DNA from: Paraescarpia echinospica | Lineage: Eukaryota; Annelida; Polychaeta; Sabellida; Siboglinidae | NCBI GenBank assembly: GCA_020002185.1 | Contig: CM034544.1 | Location: 33,549,066 to 33,613,065, forward strand | Reading direction: 5' to 3' | Length of the DNA: 64,000 bases | Shown: in pieces, positions 45,351 to 54,120 of the stretch | How positions within the stretch are numbered: position 1 is the first letter of the stretch | How the letters are laid out: the number at the start of each line of letters is the position of its first letter | Program-made: the position numbers and the translations under genes | The notes under the pieces: model-generated | Seen by the model: only the letters and a program-made list of their open reading frames with translations | What the model was told of the DNA's origin: nothing | Databases searched by the model: none

Positions 45351-45363
45351 TGCTCGTCCCCAG

Positions 45364-45632
45364 ACGACGAAGACGTCGACACGGCGGCGCTGCTGCAGTA
45401 CTCCATGGCTGAATTGGTGGCGCTCTCTGGCGATAGTGACGACATGCGGGCGGCGTTCGTGAGTCGCGTGTATCGTTCCGCGGTACCGCTTCACGTCCTC
45501 ATGCTGCTTTTGCTCGGCCTCGCGTGCCTGCTGCCCTCTGGCGACGACGAGTTCAGCTGCTTCCTCGCCAACAACTTCGAGAGGTCCCTGGCCGTCATGA
45601 TCAGGTACAATGACGGCTCCCCGCCAGTCTGA
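45364..45632 (+). CDS. KASH-domain terminal exon (alternative 3' exon of plakin-B)
   Basis: 269 nt after TGCTCGTCCCCAG, phase 1 in, to TGA at 45630-45632. It encodes an acidic start (DDEDVDTAALLQYSMAELVA), then the KASH domain: FVSRVYRSAVPLHVLMLLLL, GLACLLPSGDDEF, SCFLANNFERSLAVMIRYND and GSPPV at the C-terminus. This has the order of nesprin KASH domains: basic juxtamembrane helix, one membrane segment, a lumenal Cys 23 residues before the last residue (same spacing as the SUN-disulfide Cys of nesprins), ANNF-RS, the RY-NG-like turn and a PP-X end. KASH peptides bind SUN proteins in the perinuclear space and tether the cytoskeleton to the nucleus. No other upstream + strand gene can supply its N-terminus except plakin-B. 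Phase 1 fits exon 15 (40631) and does not fit exon 16 (phase 0). The joined product would be about 672 aa: plakin domain, linker, KASH. An independent KASH gene with a start inside the array is the alternative, considered unlikely. Confidence 0.92.
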
Positions 45633-46074
45633 ACAGCGCGGTCTGGCGGGGAACTACATGAACTACGTCAGCCATGACGTCCACTACGCGGCGTGCGTGT
45701 CGCCACTGATAATGCGGCCCGAGAGCGTCGTATTGCGTCACTTCCGGTGGCGCCATATATGAAGAGAGAAAGCGGGTTGTTTGCTAGTCTCGCTCGTGCC
45801 TATTCCTATCTTTGCACTATTAACTTTTCACCATTCTGTAATGTATAAAATGTGATTATAAACGAATCTCATAATGGTCAGTGGGATTTCTTAACGGCAG
45901 TTCACCTAAGTGAGAAAAACTGACTGGTGTAAACCAATTGATAAGTGTTACTCGTTTATGGCAACGGGTGGTGTAGGTAACGCTGGTTCGGACCTTAGTA
46001 GGCCCTATATTGATTTTAATATAATATTATAATACTTTCCAAAAGTACACCGATTTGCGTAGTTTAGTAGGATA
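45633..46074. other. 3' flank of KASH exon
   Basis: GC-rich for about 150 bp, then AT-rich. No AATAAA seen close by; ATAAAATG-type A/T-rich hexamers near 45845 could serve. No further gene. Confidence 0.5.
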
Positions 46075-46392
46075 AGTGCGGGGGCTCGGGAGTGTAATAA
46101 CTAGAACCCTGGACTCTTAATCAAGAGTATCCAGGTTAGAATTATCTTGCTGCCGTTACGAAGCTTGAACAATTTTGTTCATACCACGTTCCGTCAGTTC
46201 ATTAAGCCGTGTAACGGTTTTAGACAGTGTTGGATAATGTGAACGAATAATCATCGTGCAGGAATTGTGGCGTTGCTGAACACTTCCCAGAGAAGCGTAC
46301 TATTCGAGTGAACATGTCTGTCAGGAGAGAAATATAGGCCTAAGGTGTTTTGAGTAGTGCACAGGATATCGCGTTATACAGACCTATAACAA
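46075..46392 (+). mobile_element. SINE copy, diverged
   Basis: Diverged member of the SINE family: head CTAGAACCCTGGACTCTTAA with a weak B box, body CTTCCCAGAGAAGCGTA and GAACATGTCTGTCAGGAGAG, tail AGGTGTTTTGAGTAGTGCAC and TCGCGTTATACAGACC. The divergence makes it an older insertion. Confidence 0.65.
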
Positions 46393-47461
46393 TATAACTA
46401 TGTTCCCGTGGGCGCGTGCGTGTGTTGTTGGTACACCTAGGAAGATTTGTTTTTCTTTTCTTTCTTTAATTATTTCTTTCTTTAGCAGTTCCCCTCAACA
46501 ATTTGCGTCCCATGGGATTATTGGCCGATCTTCCCGTTGGAAATGTAGGTTAGATATACACGGAGGAACGTGTGAGTGTGGCTCGGACAGTGGGAATTTT
46601 CACGTTACAACAGACTCACACTGTCAAACCATCTCTTTCGCAACATTGATCTGTTAACCTCTATACTTAGCGGTGTAATTAAAACGGCACGTTACACTGC
46701 TGCGAAAACGCAGCCGAAATCGACTGTGTAAAATGCCTGCATTGTTATGACACAAAACGTCATGCTGTATAACGACATTGCACAGTTCCTTGTAGAGAAC
46801 CTACAAGCTAAGTCCGGTCCATCAATGCTGAAACAAAACTTGTTGCGATGGTTAATAAAGGCTATGTCCACTGACACTCTAGAATGATATTCTCCCGCGT
46901 CTTGCTCGTTGTATTTCCAACACAATATTATCGTTGCCATTCTGACAAGCCGGCGCCTCGTGTGTACCTTTGCAGCTGGACACACGACGCTTGAGAATTA
47001 ACATAGTTTATGATTCACACACATGTTGGGTGAATTACTGTCCATATTAATGCGTTATTGCCCGACCGTAGCATTGTTTCACTCCGGTGATGAACGCTAC
47101 ACGAATGTGTACACTTTATTCATTAGGCCTCAAGCTACAGAATATGTTGTTATCGTAAAATCCCATTATATATTAACTGGTATTTTAACTATAATTACAG
47201 GCCTCTACTATCATCTTGAACACATATTACGCCTACTGAACCACATTAAAATCGTGTATATATATATATTCGTTCGTTCAGCATGCTATGTAAACTTAAT
47301 ACCTGAGTGGTCACGTGGATATTAAACGGACCAGCTAAAGTGCCCACCCTTCGGGTGACATTACATAGCGTAGACTCTACACGCACAGAAGACAGTTTTC
47401 CCAAGTATGCGTACCAAAACGTTTAACGAACATGAACAGGTTTTAGCAAAGCCAACATTTG
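46393..47461. other. Intergenic DNA, no gene recognised
   Basis: AT-rich. Frames at 46400 (+), 46692 (-) and 47023 (+) lack recognisable domains. Confidence 0.55.
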
Positions 47462-47648
47462 ACCTATCCATCACGTGACCTGTTGCCTAGCAAAACCTCC
47501 GTCAAATCATCGAAACACGTGTTGGCTTCAAACATTCCGTGGTTTATTTTGTTGAAATTCTGGTCTCAAATTCTGATTCTTTATAACAAACGCAAGGCAA
47601 GGTTTGTTAAAGTGATAACTGTATGCGGGTATGTTTGCTTTATGAGAT

Positions 47649-47830
47649 GTCATGAGTAGTATAGGGATCCATCTGGAGGGGTAAATGAGGATGCATGAAA
47701 ATGAGGGACATAAGATGCTGACTCACTTCCGGTTAGGAGCGCCCCCTGGCGACTATTGACCTACTTAAAGTGATGAGGTCATATTCCTTGATTATCACCC
47801 ATCCCCCTAGCGACTGCTGTTGGACCTTCT
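47649..47830. repeat. Inner terminal repeat block, left copy
   Basis: Contains ATGAGGGACATAAGATGCTG, ACTCACTTCCGGTTAGGAGC and TACTTAAAGTGATGAGGTCA, then a GTGCGTACGTGTCTGTGC tail. The inverted partner is at about 50870-51005. Carries a CTCF-like GCGCCCCCTGGCG (reverse orientation). Confidence 0.8.
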
Positions 47831-48024
47831 ATTAGTGCGTACGTGTCTGTGCATGTAAGGGAGGAAGGGAGGTGGACAGTTGATGACTATATCTTATTTT
47901 AGTGCGTGCGTGTGCGTGTAAGGGTGGAGAATGGTGGGCGTTTGGTGACTACCTTTTTATGGGGTATAACATCGTGTGTGTGTGCGTGTGTGTGTATGTA
48001 AGGGTCATCTATTTTTGTGTGTTA

Positions 48025-48135
48025 TCGCGGGGAAAATGAAGGACCTAAGATGCTGACTCCCGGTTAGGAGAGCCTCCTGGGGACTATTGACCTACTTAAA
48101 GTGATGAGGTCATATCCCTTAATTATCGCCCATCC
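48025..48135. repeat. Inner repeat block, second direct copy
   Basis: GAAGGACCTAAGATGCTGAC, GGACTATTGACCTACTTAAA and GTGATGAGGTCATATCCCTT. Same orientation as the 47649 copy. Confidence 0.8.
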
Positions 48136-48192
48136 TCCTAGAAAGAATAAACAAACAACCATATTTGAAAGTTTTCACAATCTTTAATTCTT

Positions 48193-48438
48193 TTAATCAA
48201 AACACCCACTTTCATCACTTTCGTATTCGTCTTTCCAATAGCCCTCACAGTCTCCGGTGTCGACCACAACCTCATCAGGTTCATACCAAGGTGATGGCTG
48301 ATCGCACACTGTCACGGTATCGCGTAGTTGACGCATCACGGCATGAAACAACATGTAATGTTCGCAACGTAGTTCCTCCTCTCTAAAACATATATGTGAA
48401 AACTGACTGTATGGTGTATAATGTGAGATCATTTTCAT
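48193..48438 (-). CDS. Small ORF in NADAR element, unknown function
   Basis: An 81-codon ATG-started frame on the minus strand with a non-repetitive composition. It starts MKMISHYTPYSQFSHICFRE and ends in an acidic aromatic tail (YWKDEYESDESGCFD). An ATTAAA lies about ten bases after its stop. I do not recognise a domain. It sits between two copies of the inner repeat block. It could be an element-encoded accessory protein, a terminal exon or chance; the acidic tail and clean end favour a real frame only slightly. Confidence 0.35.
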   Translation of the reverse strand: MKMISHYTPYSQFSHICFREEELRCEHYMLFHAVMRQLRDTVTVCDQPSPWYEPDEVVVDTGDCEGYWKDEYESDESGCFD

Positions 48439-48614
48439 ACGAGGGTTAGTTAAAAGACAGCGTCACTGACACATCTATTTTATTGTTAGTTATAACGACG
48501 GTATATTACAAGGCGCACCTGATCGTTTATAGTCATGAAATAAATTACGGATGAAGAGAGATTACAACATGACGGTTGGTAATAGTATACCATAAGGAGA
48601 GGATCTCGATAAGC

Positions 48615-48830
48615 AGATGTGGTGTCATGAAAGTGTGGAACCTAAAATGCTGACTCACTTCCGGTTAGGTGCGCCCTCTGGGGACTATTGACATACTTAA
48701 AGTGATGAGGTCATATCCCTTAATTATCGCCCATCCCCCTAGCGAGCGTTGGACGTTGTATTAGTGCGTGCGTGCGTATGTAAGAGAGGAGTATGGAGGA
48801 GTGGTGGACGGCTTATGACTAACTCTAATG
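48615..48830. repeat. Inner repeat block, third direct copy
   Basis: GTGTGGAACCTAAAATGCTG, ACTCACTTCCGGTTAGGTGC, CTTAAAGTGATGAGGTCATA and a GTGCGTGCGTGCGTATG tail. Same orientation as the two left copies. Confidence 0.8.
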
Positions 48831-48944
48831 GGATATAGCATCGTGTGTTTTAATGCATGCGTGCGTGTGGGAGTGGTGTTATATCCCATGAAAAAGTAGT
48901 CATCACACGCTCACCACTATTTTGTGTATGTTATTGCATGTGTA

Positions 48945-48946
<2 letters not shown>

Positions 48947-48990
<44 letters not shown>
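48947..48990. repeat. (GT)n microsatellite
   Basis: Short GT run inside the NADAR element. Confidence 0.9.
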
Positions 48991-48991
<1 letters not shown>

Positions 48992-49599
48992 GGTTATTGT
49001 TGACTCTTAGCAACCTCGACTCTCTCTTGCGCAATAACAGGTCCAAAGTTCACCAACGGATATGCATACGTCCTCCATAGAAACCCCGTGATATCACAAA
49101 TAATTAATATTGAAATACTTGTACATTCCTATATCATGGAGAAAACGCTAAGAATTTTTATAAATCTTGTGAAAACACAATATAGTAACTGTCATGTGTT
49201 TGAATTTGGCTTATACACCAAAAACACAGTGTGTACTTGGTGACCTAATCAAAACCAGATGTTGTTGACAGTAGCGAACGACGGTGTGTTATCATAGTAC
49301 AACAAACGAAACGGTTATGCACTTTTATGGGTGCTTGTCTCGTATGGGTACATATACCGTCCAGTGCTTCAGGCCGAATAATCAGCCGAGTCCATATGGC
49401 TGCTTGTCTCGTATGGGTGCATGTACCTTTGAGTTTAAGAGGTAATCGGGGGTAATTAAGGGGTAGCTAAAGGGTACGGCATGACATCGACCAATCAGCG
49501 ATGAGTATCTAGAAATGTGTGCTATGGTCCCGCTCTTTTTCTAGAAGTCTATGAGTTAACAAATTGTTGTGGAGCTACACGATAGTTTTCTTCTAGAAA

Positions 49600-50065
49600 A
49601 AGTATGTCTGTGCGAGTGTACGTGCGTCTGTGTGCGAGTGTACGTGTGTGCGTGCGTGTGCAGTCTGTGTGTGTGTATGCGTTGAAAATGTGCGTTGTGC
49701 ATGTGTTTGTGTGTGTGCGCGCGTGTGTGGTTTGGCTCATGTGTATGTGTTTGTCTTTTATGTGTGTTGTATGTGTATTGTGTGTTTGCCGTGTGCGTGC
49801 GTGTGTTGTTTTGTGAAGGTGGTCTACAACTGCGTGAAAGTGGTTTACAAGTGTGTGATGTGTTGTGCTTCTGTTTCTATTGTGCATGTGTTGGTTGGTT
49901 GTTTTGCGTCTGTTGTACATGTGTTTTGCGTGTTTTGGACGTGTATTGTACATATGTTAGGAGTCTGCTGTGTGTATGTTGTCCGTCTGCCGAGCGTCTA
50001 TTTTGCATGTGTTGGGTCGGGGTTGGGTGTCTGTTGGGCGTACGTTGTGTGTATGTTGTTTTCTT
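49600..50065. repeat. Degenerate GT-rich tract
   Basis: About 460 bp of T/G-rich sequence with GTGTGCGTG and TGTGTATGTTG motifs, upstream of the NADAR ORF. Cys/Val-rich + frames and His/Thr-rich - frames are artefacts. Confidence 0.8.
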
Positions 50066-50371
50066 GTTAGTGTAGCCTTTCCCATCTCGTGACCGCACAT
50101 TTAGTTATAAGTCTAGCATAGGTACATATTCAATCTGAATTCCCTAAAATGACTGTCCCTTACTCCTTCATAACCGACATGACACCTTCGCGTATGAATA
50201 CATATCCACACGTGCAAGAATACATGTCCAAGCAAGCACACATACTGACCACGCCCACACACATTCAGATATAGGCTAGTTACATTCGTCAATGCTTCGA
50301 CGTTCTGAGACATGTGACGGAGAAAATGACTATACTAGTTGGTGAGCCAGTGGTATAGAGATGGAAATATC

Positions 50372-50785
50372 ATGGATATGCCTATACGGTTTGGTGGATC
50401 AGCTTCTTTCCTGTCGAACTTTTACTCGTGTCGACTTGAAGCGTACGGTCGGGTGTTTAAGTCTGTTGAACATGCTTTTCAGTATAGAAAGGCGATGTTT
50501 GATGAAGACGACGAATGCACGGAAAGTATCAACGAACCAAGGTACGTGGCGAAATGGAGAAGTAGAGCCGTAAGGAAAACGAGAAGAGCATCAGAGTGGG
50601 ATGCTATCCGTATCGACTGTATGCATAACTTATTGATGACAAAGTTCACAACCTCGAAACAGTTGAGAGAGGTCTTGCTGGCTACTGGAAAAGTTGAACT
50701 GATGGAGAGGATACCGTCGAAAGAAGCTTCTTGGGGGGTCGGCTACGGTGGTAAAAAGGTCGAAACACGCTCGAAAAAATATTGA
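50372..50785 (+). CDS. NADAR (YbiA/DUF1768-like) domain protein
   Basis: An intact frame of 137 codons from the first in-frame ATG (an in-frame TAG lies at 50336-50338) to TGA. Motifs in order: FGGSASFLSNFYSCRLEAYG near the N-terminus, VFKSVEHAFQYRKAMF, a mid-region RYVAKWRSRAVRK, WDAIRIDCMHNLLMTKFTTS, LREVLLATGKVELMERIPSK and EASWGVGYGGKK. These are the defining blocks of NADAR domains: G-LSNFY, (F/Y)-SVEH-(F/Y)Q--KA, W---R---M---L--KF, L--LL-TG---L-E-(S/T)P-D--WG-G. Family members hydrolyse N-glycosidic bonds in riboflavin-pathway intermediates, and some reverse ADP-ribosylation of guanine bases. The length equals a single domain. The usual Asp in the P-D--WG block is a Glu-Ala here (SKEASWG), which may affect activity. 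AATAAA follows 24 nt after the stop. A splice acceptor CTAG at 50338 could alternatively add an upstream exon. Confidence 0.85.
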   Translation: MDMPIRFGGSASFLSNFYSCRLEAYGRVFKSVEHAFQYRKAMFDEDDECTESINEPRYVAKWRSRAVRKTRRASEWDAIRIDCMHNLLMTKFTTSKQLREVLLATGKVELMERIPSKEASWGVGYGGKKVETRSKKY

Positions 50786-50808
50786 TGGAGGTGTGTGATA
50801 ATTGCAGA

Positions 50809-50814
50809 AAATAA
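50809..50814 (+). terminator. Poly(A) signal of NADAR gene
   Basis: AATAAA 24 nt downstream of the NADAR stop and before the right inverted block, suggesting the unit carries a complete 3' end. Confidence 0.5.
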
Positions 50815-50869
50815 AACGCGTTTCAAGTGGCGCTGCGTCATTGTAGATGACACTAGTTTTGACATCGGT

Positions 50870-51008
50870 GATAATTAAGGAATATGTCCTCATCACTTTA
50901 AGTAGGTCAATAGCACCCAGGGGGCGCTCCAAACCGGAAGTGAGTCAGCATCTTATGTCCCTCATTTCCGTGCATCCTCATTTACTCCCTTCCTATGCTA
51001 CTGTCATG
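50870..51008. repeat. Inner terminal repeat block, right (inverted) copy
   Basis: Complement of the left block: CCTCATCACTTTAAGTAGGT, AACCGGAAGTGAGTCAGCAT and TTATGTCCCTCATTTCC, then CATCCTCATTTACTCCCTTC. Contains CACCCAGGGGGCGCTCC, a CTCF-like string at 50914-50930. Confidence 0.85.
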
Positions 51009-51399
51009 CAGCAATAGTAATGTAATTCACGTATATAACCGTTATCAACATTGTTGGGAATGGCAAAGCTTGACGGAGTCTCGCGCATAATTTCGATTGT
51101 GACGTAAGCAAACCGCGTCGTAGTGAATACATAAATTGTTGTAAGTTACGTAAATCATCTCCAAATGATAGGAGGGCGGTTGACGTAATTTTGAACAACA
51201 GCTAGATCAAGCGTTCTAGCGTACAGTTGTCGCTTTCAACCTTTGCCTTCTGTACGTGCTTGTCAGAAAGAATAACGTTTGGGGCCAGAATTTCAACAAA
51301 AATATATGACGGAATGTTCAAATGCTCCACGGTGTTTGTCATCCATTTTGATGGTTTGACGGACGTTCTGCTAGGTAACAGGTCACGTGATGGATAGGT

Positions 51400-51654
51400 A
51401 AATCGTCCGATACGAAATCCTTAAACGGTAAGAACTATTAATCTACTGGCACTTTTCGCACGGCCAGACCAGACCTGACCAGACCACGTCAGACCGACAC
51501 CGAGTTTAGCGCCCGATATGCATACCATCTAGGAGGAAAACGCTGACATATATGCACAGTCTACATAGGCTGACCCGGAGGGCTGGTTGGAACGTGCCGC
51601 CCTAGACTTTTGTAATTTTGCGTGCCCGTAGATCTTTTTGAATAGGCCCACATG
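51400..51654. other. Intergenic DNA, no feature recognised
   Basis: Includes a short CAGACC(A/T)GACC motif run at about 51480-51505. Nothing else supported. Confidence 0.5.
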
Positions 51655-51900
51655 ACCGTGCCAGCTAGATCGTTTGAATTGTGTCTCCATTCAGGTTACA
51701 ATAAGGTGAAGTTACGCCGACGAGGCAGCGACATTTTTTTCGACAGCTCCCTCCTCGTCTTCCGCTAGCACAATTTAGCCAGCCGCAAGCCAGCGGAGAA
51801 ATTGAAGAAGTACGGAAAATACGACGGCGAGGCGGCGAAATTTTTTCAACATTTTCGACACCATTTGGTTCAGCCGCCAGTGGAGGATTTGTGCCCTCTT
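51655..51900. repeat. ~220-bp direct repeat, copy 1
   Basis: TTCAGGTTACAATAAGGTGA, TTTTTCGACAGCTCCCTCC and GGTTCAGCCGCCAGTGGAGG are repeated in copy 2 at 52405-52625. Probably a fragment of a dispersed repeat; orientation direct. Confidence 0.75.
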
Positions 51901-52404
51901 AGACTCATTTACTGGATCTTGTCACTCCTTATACACGTAAAGTATCCGCCATTCGTATGGATCCTCCCTCACTTCGATATCACCGATCAACCTCCATTCC
52001 GCAGTTTAAAATCTTCGACATTGACGCTCAACAAAATAATTACAAAGAAATCCGTTTTTCATTGTGCCTTTGCTCACAGTAGTTACATGACCTAATCATG
52101 CCCACAAATGTTCATGCTAAAATGGAAATGGCAATACAGGTATATAGGAAAATAAAATTGTCAAGTTGAGATCATAACCCAGTAACCTTCCCATAAATAT
52201 GGCACTGGCAACGCGCAAAGCACAGTCCAGAACTCCAGATGTCAATAGAGCGCCGTATTATTTAGTTTCCATAAGCCTACTACAAGTAAGATATTAACAA
52301 ACTTGCTTATTTCCACAACTGCTTATTAGAGAAGATACAATATGAAGGAGTACCCCGAACATAGGCGGATCCATGCAGGGGGCTGGGGGCACGTTCGTGC
52401 CTCC

Positions 52405-52625
52405 CTAGTCCGTTTGAAATATGTCCCCGTTCAGGTTACAATAAGGTGAAGATACGCGGCGGCAAAATGTTTTCGACAGTACCTCCCCCCGTCCCCGTCT
52501 TCTGATGTCATCAGTCAAGCCGAGACAGCGAAGTTCTGAAGTTACGGCGGCGCGACAGCGAAACATTTTCTACAGCAGTTGGTTCAGCCGCCAGTGGAGG
52601 TTATTTCCCCCCCTAGACTACCCTC
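52405..52625. repeat. ~220-bp direct repeat, copy 2
   Basis: Second copy with TTCAGGTTACAATAAGGTGA, TTTTCGACAGTACCTCCC and GGTTCAGCCGCCAGTGGAGG. About 75-80 percent similar by eye to copy 1, allowing gaps. Confidence 0.75.
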
Positions 52626-53124
52626 TCTGGACACGCCCCTGGAAGCAGATGTACGTGGCTCGGAAGGATTGACCCCCAGAATGTAAGTGGAAAACGGGCA
52701 GATCAAAACAACCTTGAAGAATTGACGCCACCGTACTGGGCTGACATGGGGTAGGGTAATAAGGAAGGCCCAAAACGGGTAACTGGGGATCTGTTGTGTG
52801 ATACTTTATATGCCAAACACGGACACGAAGAGGATAAGAAATAATTTTGAACAACGACAACTTGATATTGTTATATTCCACCAATGACGCACCATTTCAC
52901 TGTGCTGGCAGCAGCATGTATTGCTAGTTGACGTCAACAACCTGAATAACTGGTACATTATAGTCAGTCTAGATTCACTCGTCTTGTGATCAATATGGCA
53001 TCAAACTATTTTGAACGTATCCATTATTTACACAATATCGCAGACTTGTCAATAAATACGCTAACAGAAAACTTCAATTCATAGGTTTGTTAACATCTTC
53101 GTCCATCGACATTACGTTCTCTTT
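52626..53124. other. Intergenic DNA, no gene recognised
   Basis: An 88-codon frame on the minus strand (52618-52884) has no recognisable domain. Confidence 0.5.
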
Positions 53125-53129
53125 CGTCA

Positions 53130-53440
53130 TTATGTTGACAGTCCTCAGAACTGCTCAAAGCGTTTTACACTTTACTCCCTGCCATACCTTTTCAATCGAA
53201 CACCATCTCGACTTCTCTGGGAAGTACCATGCTAAGCTGCAATTAATGCGCAAATACTATTTATACACAAATATCGACCACTGTCTGTAGCCAGGTACTC
53301 ATTCATACAGCTGAGACAACTGGAGCAACGTAGTGAAGGAACGAGCCCAAGGATCAATACCGCAGCGCAGGATTCGAACCCTGGTTCAACCAATCACGAG
53401 ACCAGAACCACGGCCTACATACGGGCACTTACGTGACTGG
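53130..53440 (-). mobile_element. tRNA-derived SINE, near full length, inverted
   Basis: Plus-strand order is tail first: GTCCTCAGAACTGCTCAAAG, ACTCCCTGCCATACCTTTTC, GGTACTCATTCATACAGCTG, then the B-box complement GGATTCGAACCCTGG at about 53370 and the head with CCAATCACGAGACCAGAACC. Same family as 26463 and 38294. Confidence 0.8.
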
Positions 53441-54120
53441 TCCGATGGGCAATGCTTTTATTCACTGGCTTTTTGGTGTTGGGCCTGGTTGGTGGAATGG
53501 AATCAGTGACGCTCTTTCACATGTTCGGCAGACATGAAGCTGATTGTGTGTGAAGAGGCTGAGCATAACAGCAAGCAGGATGAATTACAATTGATCCAGC
53601 GCACTCCCATACACAGTGTAGGACATACGCCAGATGTAGAGTGATACTACTACCCCTGGCGAGGTCGTCCCTTCCAATGTTTTTCTTGTATTGCAAATAT
53701 ACATTCTTGTCATTTTACTAATGCGTTGCGGAATGTTGTGGATTCTTCCTTCTATTTGTAACGATTATCGCGCGAGTAATCACAAACGACTCCCAACGCG
53801 TCACTGGCAAACATCGTGTACATACGGGGTGGTGTTATTTTACCCCCAAATATGGAGAATTTTTGAGATACTATACTTAAGTTCAAAACTGCAAGACGTT
53901 TACCAGTTGACTGATGCTAACCCCCTGTACATACCCTCTGAAAGTTGTGACCATTACATTGTCGTCGAAAATTATTGAAAATGGTGTTACAGTATGAGAA
54001 CTAGTCTTAATGTACCTTGCAGGGGTTACCATTGGAGTATAAGACGCAAGGAGTTGAAAACTGGTCATGAACTGTATGGCGTAAGGATGAATCATATTGG
54101 CGCAGGCTGAGTAACCATGA
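53441..54120. other. Intergenic DNA, no gene recognised
   Basis: Short frames only, none with a recognisable domain. Confidence 0.5.

Larger units (their letters stand above)
47462..51399. mobile_element. Inverted-repeat-bounded element carrying a NADAR gene
   Basis: The two ends are inverted copies. The left end starts ACCTATCCATCACGTGACCT and the right end finishes with its complement (AGGTCACGTGATGGATAGGT-like, 51381-51399). Similarity continues inward for about 180 bp on the left (to about 47640), covering CCTAGCAAAACCTCCGTCAA. A second inverted block (left 47650-47810, right 50870-51005) shares GTAAATGAGGATGCA, GACATAAGATGCTGACTCAC and ACTTAAAGTGATGAGG. Two further direct copies of this block lie at about 48030 and 48625. 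The 3.9-kb unit holds a NADAR ORF and a second small ORF but no transposase that I can recognise. I see no clear target-site duplication. It looks like a non-autonomous DNA transposon, possibly composite. Confidence 0.65.

Noticed and set aside
43484..45445. 653-codon minus-strand ORF with a VHGLLLEDM repeat, and 271-307-codon + strand ORFs
   Set aside because: They exist only because the array period is 27 bp and the unit lacks stops; all strands and frames are similarly open and no splice or start context fits.
49549..50075. Overlapping Cys/Val and His/Thr ORFs in the NADAR element
   Set aside because: Degenerate GT-rich tract; no domain.
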